Numbered from the stretch's first letter, positions 1 through 7,342 are shown. The stretch: 7,499 bases of DNA from 20CM-4-69-16 sp035637455 (GCA_035637455.1 DASPXE010000043.1:1-7499); one strand, 5' to 3'. The notes: a model not told the origin generated them from the sequence alone. Translations and numbers: made by a program.

Positions 1-861
1 GGGGTCGCCGACGACGCCGGCTACGGCTTCGCCATCGCCAAGGCGCTCGCCGAGGCCGGCGCCACGGTGTGTACCGGAACTTGGCCGCCTGCGTTGAACA
101 TCTTCTTGAACCTGCTCGAGCGGGGGAAGATGGACGAGGCGCGCCGCATGTCCGACGGCTCGCTGCTCACGTTCGAAAAGATCTATCCCCTCGACGCCGC
201 GTACGACACGGCGGCGGATGCGCCCGACGACGTGCGCACCAACAAGCGCTACAAGGACGTCGGAGACTTCTCGGTCGCCGGGCTGGCACAGCGCTGCATC
301 CAGGACTTCGGGACGCGGCCGCTCGACATTGTCATCCACTCCCTCGCCAACGGCCCCGAGGTGAAGAAACCGCTGCTCGAGACGAGCCGCGGCGGGTATC
401 TCACCGCCGTGAGCGTGAGCGCGTATTCGCTGGTTTCGATGGTCGCCCGGCTGGGGCCGCTGATGCGACAGGGCGGGTCGTTCCTGTCGCTCACCTATCT
501 GGCGAGCCAACGCGTGGTGCCGGGCTACGGCGGTGGGATGTCGTCGGCCAAAGCGGCGCTCGAAAGCGACACCCGCACGCTCGCCTTCGAGGCCGGCCGC
601 CAGTACGGCGTGCGCGTGAACACGATCTCGGCGGGCCCGCTGGCCTCACGCGCCGCGAGCGCGATCGGGAAGATCGAGCGGATGGTCCAGTACTGCGCGG
701 CCAACGCTCCCCTCACTGAGCCGCTCTCCGCCGGGGAGGTGGGCGCCACCGCCGCGTTCCTCGCCAGCCCGCTGGGCAGCGGCATCACCGGGGCGACGAT
801 CTACGTGGACAAGGGCTATCACGCGATGGGCATGGCGGTGGCGGGAGGCGAGGGCCTCTAG
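1..861 (+). CDS. fabI: Enoyl-[acyl-carrier-protein] reductase (NADH), plant/chlamydial-type FabI, 5' partial
   Basis: This enzyme catalyses the last reduction of each fatty-acid elongation cycle, trans-2-enoyl-ACP to acyl-ACP, in the cytoplasm. The frame is open from base 1 to the TAG at 859-861, giving 286 visible residues; the true start and the first part of the Rossmann loop lie left of the window. Numbered from base 1, the visible start GVADDAGYGFAIA is the nucleotide-binding loop. Residues 27-84 carry the long insertion (GTWPPALNIF, then KIYPLDAAYD) that separates plastid and chlamydial enzymes from the E. coli form. HSLANGPE (113-120) follows, then catalytic Tyr166, Tyr176 and Lys184. 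Tyr176 and Lys184 are eight apart, as in the plant enzyme, against seven in E. coli. SAGPL (210-214) and ITGATIYVD (262-270) complete the fold. A GTG at 67 is an internal codon, since homology continues upstream of it. The gene faces the GH51 gene tail to tail and has no obvious link to it. Family assignment is secure. Confidence 0.96.
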   Translation, partial: GVADDAGYGFAIAKALAEAGATVCTGTWPPALNIFLNLLERGKMDEARRMSDGSLLTFEKIYPLDAAYDTAADAPDDVRTNKRYKDVGDFSVAGLAQRCIQDFGTRPLDIVIHSLANGPEVKKPLLETSRGGYLTAVSVSAYSLVSMVARLGPLMRQGGSFLSLTYLASQRVVPGYGGGMSSAKAALESDTRTLAFEAGRQYGVRVNTISAGPLASRAASAIGKIERMVQYCAANAPLTEPLSAGEVGATAAFLASPLGSGITGATIYVDKGYHAMGMAVAGGEGL

Positions 862-868
862 GCCGGGG

Positions 869-2524
869 TCACCGCCCGATCGCGATCTCCAGCTTCGTCA
901 CGGACGCCGCAGGGAAACGATACACGAACGGCGCGGCGCTCACCGCCACGCTCGCCGTGGTGGGCGCGACGCGGCGCGGGGCCTCGAACGTATTGTGATC
1001 GTGCACGTCGCGCGCGGCGAGCGTCGTCGCCGTTACGGCTCTCACCACCGCGCCCGGGACCGCGATCTCGGCTTCGCGCGGCTCGGTGAGGTGCGGGTTG
1101 GTGACGGTCAGCGTGAGCGCATCGCCCGCCAGCGACGCCGAGCCGTTGAGCCCCCACAACGCGCGCTCGCGTTGCTGCCCGTCGACCCAGCTCACAGGCG
1201 GCGCGGACGCCACCACGCGCACGGCACGCGCCCCCTGGTGCGCCGCGTACAGCGCGAAGACATGGTAGGTCGGCGTGAGCAGGAACTTGTCTTCGTGGGC
1301 GAGGAACAACGACTGGATGCAGTTGACGAGCTGCGCGATGTTGGCCATCGCGACCTTGTCGGCGTGGCGATTGAAGGTGTCGAGCGTGAGGGCGGCGACG
1401 AGCGCATCGCGCATGGTCGACTGCTGCCCGAAGAGGTGCGTGGGGTCCACGTTCGTCGTCATCTTGTGCCACGCGCCCCACTCGTCCACCACCAGCTTCA
1501 CCCGATGCTCGCGGTCGCTCTCCCCCATCACCTGCCATTGCGAGGTGATGAGCGACTCTATGCGGTTGGCGCTGCCCAGCAGGTCGTACCAGGCCGGGTC
1601 GTCGAACGCGAGGGCCTCACCGTTCGGGGCGCTGGAGTAATGGTGGAGGGCCCAGCCCCACATGCGATCGAAGCTGCGGCGCTCGGCCAGCTCGCGGAAA
1701 AATCGGCGTGTCCATTCCAAATCTCCGCCGCTCGGGCCGGACCCGACGAACGCGAGGTCGACGCCGTACCCCGGGACCGCCCAGGTGGCGAAGCGGCGGT
1801 ACTCGGCGGCGTATTCCTCCGGCGTGAAGTTGCCGCCGCATCCCCAGGACTCGTTGCCGATCCCCCAGTACCGCACCGCGAACGGCTCCCGATCTCCGCC
1901 CGCCGCCCGCTGCTGGGCCAAGGTCGTGCTTCCGGCGGGCGAGTTGCAGTACTCCACCCACTCCATGAATGATCGGGCCGGGAGCGTGCGGAGGTTCACC
2001 GCGAGGTAGGGCGCGGCGCCGATGAGCCGGCAGAAGCGCATGAACTCGTTCGTGCCGAACTGGTTGGGCTCGTATTTGGCGGGCACATCGCCCAGCGCGC
2101 GCAGGTGGGGGTCGTCACTCCAGAAGTTGGTGCGGCGGGGCCGACGATCGCGTGGGCCGATCCCGTCATGCCAGTCGTAGGAGTCGGCGAAGCAGCCGCC
2201 CGGCCAGCGCACTACGGCAGGACGGACCTGCCGCAGCGCCGCCACCAGCGCCTGGCGGATCCCGCCCACGTTCGGGACCCGGGAGCGCTCGCCCACCCAC
2301 ACGCCGTCGTAGACCACGCCGCCCAGGTGCTCGACGAAATGGCCGTACAGCTCGGGCGCGATCGTGGCGATGGGCTCGTTCACGAGAACGTCGATGCGCG
2401 AGTCCGCCAGCCGAGCACGGCCGCCGCGCACCGTAGCCCCGACCCGGCCCCGGGCAGGCGTCAGCACGCCCGCGCCCCCCGCGAGCACGGCGCCAACGAA
2501 CTCGCGCCTGCCGATTCCCGTCAT
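869..2524 (-). CDS. Alpha-L-arabinofuranosidase, glycoside hydrolase family 51, Tat-exported
   Basis: The predicted 551-residue enzyme releases terminal alpha-L-arabinofuranose from arabinan, arabinoxylan or arabinogalactan side chains. After the leader, residues 43-80 contain the typical family start (IAPELYGHFVEHLGG). VRWPGGCFADSYDWHDGIGP (105-124) marks the barrel. The probable acid/base is Glu225 in YWGIGNESWGCGG, and the probable nucleophile is Glu348 in VVDEWGAWH. The last ~200 residues fit the C-terminal beta-sandwich of the family. The N-terminus GRREFVGAVLAGGAG (5-19) is a Tat-like signal: twin arginine at 6-7, then a hydrophobic stretch. Many GH51 enzymes are cytoplasmic, so export is notable. 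I chose the ATG at 2524 because it puts the twin arginines at residues 6-7; an in-frame TTG at 2605 and a GTG at 2581 would only add a low-complexity extension. No clear Shine-Dalgarno precedes any of them. The TGA (869-871) lies 7 bp from the fabI stop. The exact substrate cannot be read from sequence. Confidence 0.93.
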   Translation of the reverse strand: MTGIGRREFVGAVLAGGAGVLTPARGRVGATVRGGRARLADSRIDVLVNEPIATIAPELYGHFVEHLGGVVYDGVWVGERSRVPNVGGIRQALVAALRQVRPAVVRWPGGCFADSYDWHDGIGPRDRRPRRTNFWSDDPHLRALGDVPAKYEPNQFGTNEFMRFCRLIGAAPYLAVNLRTLPARSFMEWVEYCNSPAGSTTLAQQRAAGGDREPFAVRYWGIGNESWGCGGNFTPEEYAAEYRRFATWAVPGYGVDLAFVGSGPSGGDLEWTRRFFRELAERRSFDRMWGWALHHYSSAPNGEALAFDDPAWYDLLGSANRIESLITSQWQVMGESDREHRVKLVVDEWGAWHKMTTNVDPTHLFGQQSTMRDALVAALTLDTFNRHADKVAMANIAQLVNCIQSLFLAHEDKFLLTPTYHVFALYAAHQGARAVRVVASAPPVSWVDGQQRERALWGLNGSASLAGDALTLTVTNPHLTEPREAEIAVPGAVVRAVTATTLAARDVHDHNTFEAPRRVAPTTASVAVSAAPFVYRFPAASVTKLEIAIGR

Positions 2525-2577
2525 TTCCGGAAGAGGTAGGCGGTCACGCGTGGCTCCCCGGTGACGTTCGGGTGGGG

Positions 2578-2605
2578 ACACTACGCGTGCTGCCTGCGCT
2601 GTCAA
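2578..2605 (-). promoter_or_regulatory. Candidate sigma70-type promoter for the GH51 gene
   Basis: Reading the minus strand, a perfect TTGACA occupies 2605-2600, followed after 16 bp by TAGTGT at 2583-2578 (three of six matches to TATAAT). Transcription would start near 2571, about 47 bases before the ATG at 2524. A perfect -35 hexamer in DNA this GC-rich is suggestive, but the -10 is weak. The site lies in the divergent intergenic region, where a promoter is expected. Confidence 0.35.
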
Positions 2606-2618
2606 GCCGTGTTATCTT
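2590..2618 (+). promoter_or_regulatory. Candidate promoter for the GH2-galT-phosphatase block
   Basis: TATCTT at 2613-2618 matches four of six positions of a -10 box. CTGCCT at 2590-2595, 17 bp upstream, is a poor -35 (three of six). A start near 2625 would leave a leader of about 40 bases before the ATG at 2666. The local sequence GTTATCTTGT is the most AT-rich spot in this intergenic stretch. It overlaps the candidate minus-strand promoter, so the two would compete or share a regulator. No clear operator palindrome is visible between them. Confidence 0.25.
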
Positions 2619-2665
2619 GTCTGCTCCGGACGTCCCTCGGCTCCGCACTTTCCGGGTTCTCAGCC

Positions 2666-5140
2666 ATGCACCTGGTGCTGCAGCGTTCCCGCAGTCTCCG
2701 ACTACAGGCTCGCGTGGCCGCCGCCGTCCTGTCCGTCTTGCTCGGCCCGCGCACCGCGGCGGCGCAGCGGAGCACCGTCGAGTTCGATCGGGCGTGGCGG
2801 TTCCACCTGGGCGATGTGACAGGGGCCCAGGAGGCCGCCTTCGATGACGCCGGCTGGCGGACGCTGGACCTGCCGCACGACTGGAGCATCGAGGGAGCGT
2901 TCAGCGACACCAACCCCGCCGGAGCCAACGGCGGGGCGCTGCCGGGCGGGGTGGGCTGGTACCGAAAGACGTTCTCCGTAGCCGAGCGGAACACGCGCGG
3001 GCTGGTGTTCGTCGAGTTCGATGGCGTCTACCGCAACAGCGAAGTCTGGATCAACGGGCATTACCTCGGAAAGCGGCCGTACGGGTACAGCTCCTTCAGC
3101 TACGAGCTGACGCCGCACCTCCGCTACGGCCGGGCGAGCAACGTGATCGTCGTGCGGGTGGACAACTCGCAACAGCCCAACTCGCGCTGGTACTCTGGCT
3201 CGGGCATCTATCGGCACGTCCGGTTGGTCACCACGGACCCCGTGCACGTCGACCACTGGGGCACCTATGTCACCACGCCCGAGGTAACCGCGGCCTCGGC
3301 CCGGGTGACGATACGGACCACCATCCGCAACGCGTCGCAGGCGGACCAGCCGATCACACTGCGGACGATCCTGTACGATGCCGCGGGCAAGGAGGTGGCG
3401 GCGGCATCAGCCGAGGCCCGCCTGCCGCGCGACTCCGTCACTGAAATCGCGCAGGACCTGGTTATCACCAGCCCGACACTGTGGTCGGTCGAGCGACCGT
3501 ACCTGTACCGGGCCGTATCCCGGGTGATGTGCGGCGCGACGGGGAGGGGAGGGCGCTGCGACGACTACAGCACGCCGTTCGGGGTCCGGACGTTCGTGTT
3601 CGATCCCGACCGCGGGTTCATCCTCAACGGCACGCACGTCAAAATCCGGGGTGTGTGCCTGCACCACGATCTCGGGAGCCTGGGCGCCGCGGTGAACACC
3701 CGCGCGCTCGAGCGGCAGCTCGAGATCATGCGGGACATGGGCGTCAACGCCATCCGCACGTCACACAACCCGCCCGCTCCCGAGCTGCTCGATCTCACCG
3801 ACCGCATGGGTTTCATCGTGCTGGACGAGGCGTTCGACATGTGGAAGAAGGAGAAGACGAAGTTCGACTACCACCTGGACTGGGACGCGTGGCACGTGCG
3901 CGACCTCTCGGATATGGTGCGACGCGACCGCAACCACCCCAGCGTCTTCATGTGGAGCATCGGAAACGAGGTCATGGAGCAGTGGACCAACGACGACACC
4001 ACTGCCATTCCAATTGGTCGCGAGCTCGCCGGGATCGTGCGACGCCTCGACCCGACCCGGCCCATTACGTCGGCGAACAACAACGGCAGTCCGGCAAACC
4101 CGCTGTTTCACGCGGGCGCCCTCGACCTGCTGGGCCACAACTACCACCACGAGGTCTGGCCGAGTTTCCCGACGCTGTTCCCGGGGGGGAAGTTCCTCAT
4201 CACCGAGGCGATGTCGGCGCTCAACAGTCGCGGCGTCTATGAGCAGCCCTCCGACAGCGTCGCGAGCTACGCAACCCCGTACGTGAAGGACAGCGGACCG
4301 CAGCCGAACAAGAACTACCGGCTCTCGTCATACGACGACCGGAAGGCATTCTGGGGCTCGCTACACGAAGAATCGCTGCGCCTGTTCGAGCGGTACCCAT
4401 TCCTCTCGGGGATGTTCATCTGGTCCGGGATCGACTACCTGGGCGAGCCCACGCCGTACGAGTGGCCTGCGCGCAGCTCCTATTTCGGTGTGGTCGATCT
4501 GGCGGGTTTCCCAAAGGATCCGTTCTACCTGTACGAGAGCGAGTGGACGACGCGACCCATGCTGCACGTCTTCCCGCACTGGAACTGGACGGCGGGCGAC
4601 ACCATCGACGTGTGGGCCTACACCAACGCCGACGAAGTAGAGCTGTTCCTGAACGGCACGTCGCTCGGCGCGAAGCGGAAGGCGGACGAAGTCTCCCACC
4701 TGATGTGGCGCGTCCCGTACACGCCGGGGACGCTGCGGGCGGTGGCGCGCAAGGGCGGACAGCTGATGGCGACGCAGGAAGTAAAGACCGCTGGCGCGCC
4801 CGCCCGCATCGCGCTCGCCCCCGACCGCTCGCGTCTCCACGCCGACGGGAACGACCTCTCGTTCGTCACCGTGAGTGTGCTGGACCGCGCAGGCGTACCG
4901 GTGCCGACGGCGGATCACCTGATCCGGCTCCGGCTGGCGGGCGGTGCGCGGATCGCAGGCGTGGACAACGGCGACCAGGTCAGCCATGCGCCGTTCCAGG
5001 CCGACCGCGTGCAGCTCTTCAACGGGAAGGCGCTGGTCATTGTCCGCGCGGGCGAGCGAGCGGGGACTGCTACGCTGACAGCCGAAGTCGAGGGACTCGA
5101 GTCAGCGAGCGTTCGCATCCAGCTCGGGGCCCGTCGCTGA
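2666..5140 (+). CDS. Secreted glycoside hydrolase family 2, beta-galactosidase type
   Basis: The 824-residue product is probably a retaining beta-galactosidase acting in the periplasm or outside the cell. Residues 1-33 form a Sec signal: Arg-rich start, hydrophobic AAAVLSVLL (18-26), predicted cut after AAA before Gln34. The GH2 jelly roll (about 36-190) includes LPHDWSIEG and the end motif RWYSGSGIYRHV. An Ig-like domain spans about 192-310. The TIM barrel (about 312-610) carries the probable acid/base Glu435 in MWSIGNEVMEQ and nucleophile Glu514 in ITEAMSALNSRGVY. A DUF4982-like beta domain (about 630-705) and a C-terminal Ig-like domain (about 712-820) follow, as in the Bacteroides-type GH2 layout rather than E. 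coli LacZ. The ATG at 2666 was preferred over an in-frame start at 2561 because only it puts the signal peptide at the N-terminus. No Shine-Dalgarno is evident. Nearby galT supports galactose as the product, but other GH2 activities such as beta-glucuronidase or alpha-L-arabinopyranosidase cannot be excluded. Confidence 0.92.
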   Translation: MHLVLQRSRSLRLQARVAAAVLSVLLGPRTAAAQRSTVEFDRAWRFHLGDVTGAQEAAFDDAGWRTLDLPHDWSIEGAFSDTNPAGANGGALPGGVGWYRKTFSVAERNTRGLVFVEFDGVYRNSEVWINGHYLGKRPYGYSSFSYELTPHLRYGRASNVIVVRVDNSQQPNSRWYSGSGIYRHVRLVTTDPVHVDHWGTYVTTPEVTAASARVTIRTTIRNASQADQPITLRTILYDAAGKEVAAASAEARLPRDSVTEIAQDLVITSPTLWSVERPYLYRAVSRVMCGATGRGGRCDDYSTPFGVRTFVFDPDRGFILNGTHVKIRGVCLHHDLGSLGAAVNTRALERQLEIMRDMGVNAIRTSHNPPAPELLDLTDRMGFIVLDEAFDMWKKEKTKFDYHLDWDAWHVRDLSDMVRRDRNHPSVFMWSIGNEVMEQWTNDDTTAIPIGRELAGIVRRLDPTRPITSANNNGSPANPLFHAGALDLLGHNYHHEVWPSFPTLFPGGKFLITEAMSALNSRGVYEQPSDSVASYATPYVKDSGPQPNKNYRLSSYDDRKAFWGSLHEESLRLFERYPFLSGMFIWSGIDYLGEPTPYEWPARSSYFGVVDLAGFPKDPFYLYESEWTTRPMLHVFPHWNWTAGDTIDVWAYTNADEVELFLNGTSLGAKRKADEVSHLMWRVPYTPGTLRAVARKGGQLMATQEVKTAGAPARIALAPDRSRLHADGNDLSFVTVSVLDRAGVPVPTADHLIRLRLAGGARIAGVDNGDQVSHAPFQADRVQLFNGKALVIVRAGERAGTATLTAEVEGLESASVRIQLGARR

Positions 5141-5160
5141 AGCGGCGGCGTTCAGCGGGC

Positions 5161-6195
5161 ATGGTCTGGGAGCAGCGTTGGCATCCGCTGCGGCGTGAGT
5201 GGGTCATCGTGTCTTCCCACCGCAACGAGCGGCCCTGGCAGGGTGAGCGGGTGGGCGAAGCGTCCCGCGCGCTGCCGCCCCCCCCGTATGCGCCGGACTG
5301 CTACCTGTGTCCGGGCAACGTGCGCAGCTCTGGACAACGGAACGAGCGATACACCGGCGTCTTTGTGTTCGACAACGACCACCCCTGCGTCGGCCCCGGC
5401 GCGTCCACGGAGCTCGCGGCGCCGCCGGGAATCTATCGGAATCGGCCCGCCACCGGATGTGCCCGTGTGGTCTGCTTCACGCCGCGGCATGACGTCACGC
5501 TCGCCCAACTCAGCGAGGCGGAGATTCTGAGTCTGCTGGAGGTGCTGCAGGCGCAGTACCGCGAGCTCGGTGCGCGCGACGACGTACGGCACGTGCTCGT
5601 GTTCGAGAACAAGGGCGAGGTCGTCGGCGTCAGCAATCCTCATCCGCACTGCCAGATCTACGCGACGAACTTCGTGTTCAGAACCATCGAGCTGGAGGCG
5701 GAGGCGCAGGCAGCGTACCTGGCCGAGCACGGGCGGCCGCTCTTCCAGGATATCCTGGCCGCCGAGGAAGCAGACGGCCGGCGTCTCATCGTCCGGGGCG
5801 ACCAGGCGCTGTCGTTCATCCCCTATTTCGCCCGCTACCCTTACGAGACGTTCGTAGCGCCGCGTGCCACGCGCCCCGGCTTGGCGCATCTCACAGCTCC
5901 CGAGCTCGCGGACTTCACGGCCGTGCTGCGGGAGACCCTGATTCGGCTCGACAACCTGTGGCGCATGTCGTTCCCATACGTGATGGCGCTGCACCAGGCG
6001 CCGACGGACGGATCGCCGTACCCGGGCTTCCATTTTCACATCCAGATCCACCCGCCTCTGCGCAAACCGGGCCTCCTCAAGTACCTCGCCGGCCCCGAGA
6101 TCGGGGGCGGGAACTTCTTGAACGACACCGCGCCGGAGGAGAAGGCGGCCGAGCTCCGGGCGGTCTCGAGCGTGCACTACACGCGAGAGGCGTGA
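5161..6195 (+). CDS. galT: Galactose-1-phosphate uridylyltransferase (GalT)
   Basis: GalT swaps UMP between UDP-glucose and galactose-1-phosphate, the central step of the cytoplasmic Leloir pathway. The 344-residue length is normal. The N-terminus WEQRWHPLRREWVIVSSHR is the usual family start. Cys47 and Cys50 (CYLC), His110 (PRHD) and His161 align with the zinc ligands Cys52, Cys55, His115 and His164 of the E. coli enzyme. The uridylylated nucleophile is His163 in NPHPHCQIYA; the Cys after HPH is as in human GALT, where E. coli has Gly. The second metal site also seems intact: Glu179, His278, His291 and His293, matching E. coli Glu182, His281, His296 and His298 with a loop two residues shorter. 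The start is set by this homology, since the frame stays open upstream inside the GH2 gene. It begins 20 bp after the GH2 stop and ends 1 bp before the next start, so the three genes are probably one transcript. Confidence 0.96.
   Translation: MVWEQRWHPLRREWVIVSSHRNERPWQGERVGEASRALPPPPYAPDCYLCPGNVRSSGQRNERYTGVFVFDNDHPCVGPGASTELAAPPGIYRNRPATGCARVVCFTPRHDVTLAQLSEAEILSLLEVLQAQYRELGARDDVRHVLVFENKGEVVGVSNPHPHCQIYATNFVFRTIELEAEAQAAYLAEHGRPLFQDILAAEEADGRRLIVRGDQALSFIPYFARYPYETFVAPRATRPGLAHLTAPELADFTAVLRETLIRLDNLWRMSFPYVMALHQAPTDGSPYPGFHFHIQIHPPLRKPGLLKYLAGPEIGGGNFLNDTAPEEKAAELRAVSSVHYTREA
6185..6190 (+). promoter_or_regulatory. Ribosome binding site for the phosphatase gene, inside the end of galT
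   Basis: GAGAGG sits six bases before the GTG at 6197, within the last codons of galT. It is the clearest Shine-Dalgarno-like sequence in the window and supports the GTG start and translational coupling to galT. Confidence 0.5.
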
Positions 6196-6196
6196 G

Positions 6197-7234
6197 GTGG
6201 CCGGCCCCGAGCGCCTGCTCGAGCCGATCCTCTCCATCCACGAGCGTGTCCGCGCCGCCGCGGTGGCCGCGTGCGCTCGGGCTTCGACGGAGCAGCTCGC
6301 GGCCGTGGCGGCCGACGCCTCCGGCGCGGCGGGCGGCGACACGATTTACGCCATCGACCGCGTGGGCGAGGACAGCGTCGTGCAGGGGCTCACCGAGCTG
6401 GCCCGCGAGGAGCCGCTGTGCCTGGTCGCCGAAGGGCTCCCTGGCGACTCGCTCGTGCTCCCGCGGGGCGCGCGCGAGGAGGAGTGCCGCTGGCGCCTGC
6501 TGGTGGACCCGATCGACGGCACCCGGGGCCTCATGTATCAGAAGCGGAGCGCCTGGATCCTGACCGGGGTGGCGCCGAACCGCGGTGCAGCTACCCGTCT
6601 GCGCGACATCGTGCTCGCTGTCCAGACCGAGATCCCGCTCTTGAAGCAGCATCTTTCGGACCAGCTCTGGGCGCTCCGCGGCGAGGGGATGCAGGCGTGG
6701 CGCTACAATCGACTGTCCGCGGCGCGGGAGCGCCTCGCGTTACGGCCCTCGGCAGCCGACACCATCGCTCACGGCTTCGCGACCATCGTGCGGTTCTTCC
6801 CGGGGGCGCGGGACGTCCTGGCCGCCATCGACGACGAGGTCGTTCAGGCGCTGGTGGCGCCGGCGCCGGGGAGGGCCGCCTGCTTCGAAGACCAGTATGC
6901 GTCCACCGGCGGCGAGCTCTACGAGCTGGTGGCCGGTCACGACCGCTTCGTGGCGGACCTGCGCCCACTGGTCCAGTCGGTTCGCGCCGCCCAGGGGCTG
7001 CCGCCGGGTCTGTGCTGTCACCCTTATGACCTGTGCACGGCGCTCGTCGCCGAAGAGGCGGGCGTGATCGTGACCGATCCCACCGGAGCGCCAGTCGACG
7101 CCCCATTCAACGTGACGGCCGACGTGGCGTGGGTCGGCTACGCGAACGAGCGGCTCCGCGCTCAGGTCGAGCCCGTGTTGCAAGGGGCGCTGCGGCACCG
7201 TGGCCTGTTGGCTTCCCCGTCCGTCTCTCTCTAG
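6197..7234 (+). CDS. Inositol monophosphatase / FBPase-superfamily sugar phosphatase
   Basis: The 345-residue protein is probably a metal-dependent phosphomonoesterase. The superfamily signature DPIDGT is at 104-109 (WRLLVDPIDGTRGLMYQ). Upstream, Glu79 in LVAEG takes the place of the usual GEE motif. Downstream, HPYDLCTALVAEEAGVIVTD (275-294) corresponds to the WDxAAG metal/substrate segment, with Asp278 as likely ligand. The interval from DPIDGT to that Asp is about 174 residues, against roughly 130 in human IMPA1, so an extra region of some 40 residues lies in between. Residues 230-250 (CFEDQYASTGGELYELVAGH) look conserved in style, but I cannot assign them. The GTG at 6197 follows the galT TGA by one base, so expression is probably coupled. 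The gene ends with two consecutive in-frame TAG codons (7232-7237). Substrate is unknown; inositol phosphate, fructose-1,6-bisphosphate, PAP and galactose-1-phosphate are all acted on within this superfamily. Catalytic competence is likely but unproven given the altered motifs. Confidence 0.85.
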   Translation: MAGPERLLEPILSIHERVRAAAVAACARASTEQLAAVAADASGAAGGDTIYAIDRVGEDSVVQGLTELAREEPLCLVAEGLPGDSLVLPRGAREEECRWRLLVDPIDGTRGLMYQKRSAWILTGVAPNRGAATRLRDIVLAVQTEIPLLKQHLSDQLWALRGEGMQAWRYNRLSAARERLALRPSAADTIAHGFATIVRFFPGARDVLAAIDDEVVQALVAPAPGRAACFEDQYASTGGELYELVAGHDRFVADLRPLVQSVRAAQGLPPGLCCHPYDLCTALVAEEAGVIVTDPTGAPVDAPFNVTADVAWVGYANERLRAQVEPVLQGALRHRGLLASPSVSL

Positions 7235-7247
7235 TAGGGTGCCGATC

Positions 7248-7275
7248 AACCATCGAGCTCCACGGCGCGATGGTT
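7248..7275 (+). repeat. 8-bp inverted repeat after the phosphatase gene
   Basis: AACCATCG (7248-7255) is the exact reverse complement of CGATGGTT (7268-7275), with a 12-base loop. It lies 10 bases after the second stop codon and directly abuts the hairpin cluster. It could form a transcript-end hairpin, but no T-rich tract follows, so a classical Rho-independent terminator is not supported. Confidence 0.45.
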
Positions 7276-7299
7276 CCCACGCTAAAGCGTGGGCTCGGC
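7276..7299 (+). repeat. Left REP-like unit
   Basis: The perfect 7-bp stem CCCACGC / GCGTGGG (7276-7282, 7287-7293) has the loop TAAA and is followed by the foot CTCGGC (7294-7299). Read on the plus strand it has the same plan as the right unit read on the minus strand. Confidence 0.65.
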
Positions 7300-7306
7300 G
7301 AAGCGC

Positions 7307-7340
7307 TGTGCTAAAGCACACCACGCTTCAGCGTTGTGCT
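7307..7340. repeat. Two overlapping inner hairpins
   Basis: The first is a perfect 5-bp stem TGTGC / GCACA around TAAA (7307-7320). The second pairs AGCACA (7315-7320) with TGTGCT (7335-7340) and ACGC (7323-7326) with GCGT (7331-7334) around TTCA, leaving a two-base CC bulge at 7321-7322. Because they share 7315-7320, only one can form at a time, so the inner part has two alternative folds. The ACGC/GCGT core repeats the core of the left outer stem. Confidence 0.6.
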
Positions 7341-7342
7341 GT

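Noticed and set aside
995..1972. A 325-codon open frame on the plus strand opposite the GH51 gene.
   Set aside because: Its translation is Arg-, Gly- and His-rich with no recognisable domain, and the opposite strand encodes a complete GH51 enzyme with both catalytic Glu residues. Long antisense frames are expected at this GC content.
2561..2665. An N-terminal extension of the GH2 protein from 2561.
   Set aside because: It would bury the Sec signal behind 35 residues and run through the likely promoter region. The ATG at 2666 gives a normal signal peptide.
4462..5160. The galT frame stays open for 233 codons upstream inside the GH2 gene, suggesting a larger fused protein.
   Set aside because: The upstream translation is Arg-rich and unlike any domain, while the GH2 frame there encodes its C-terminal domains. 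GalT homology begins at the ATG at 5161.
5152..6342. A 396-codon open frame on the minus strand across galT and the start of the phosphatase gene.
   Set aside because: The composition is Arg-rich with no motif. It mirrors two genes with clear catalytic signatures on the plus strand.
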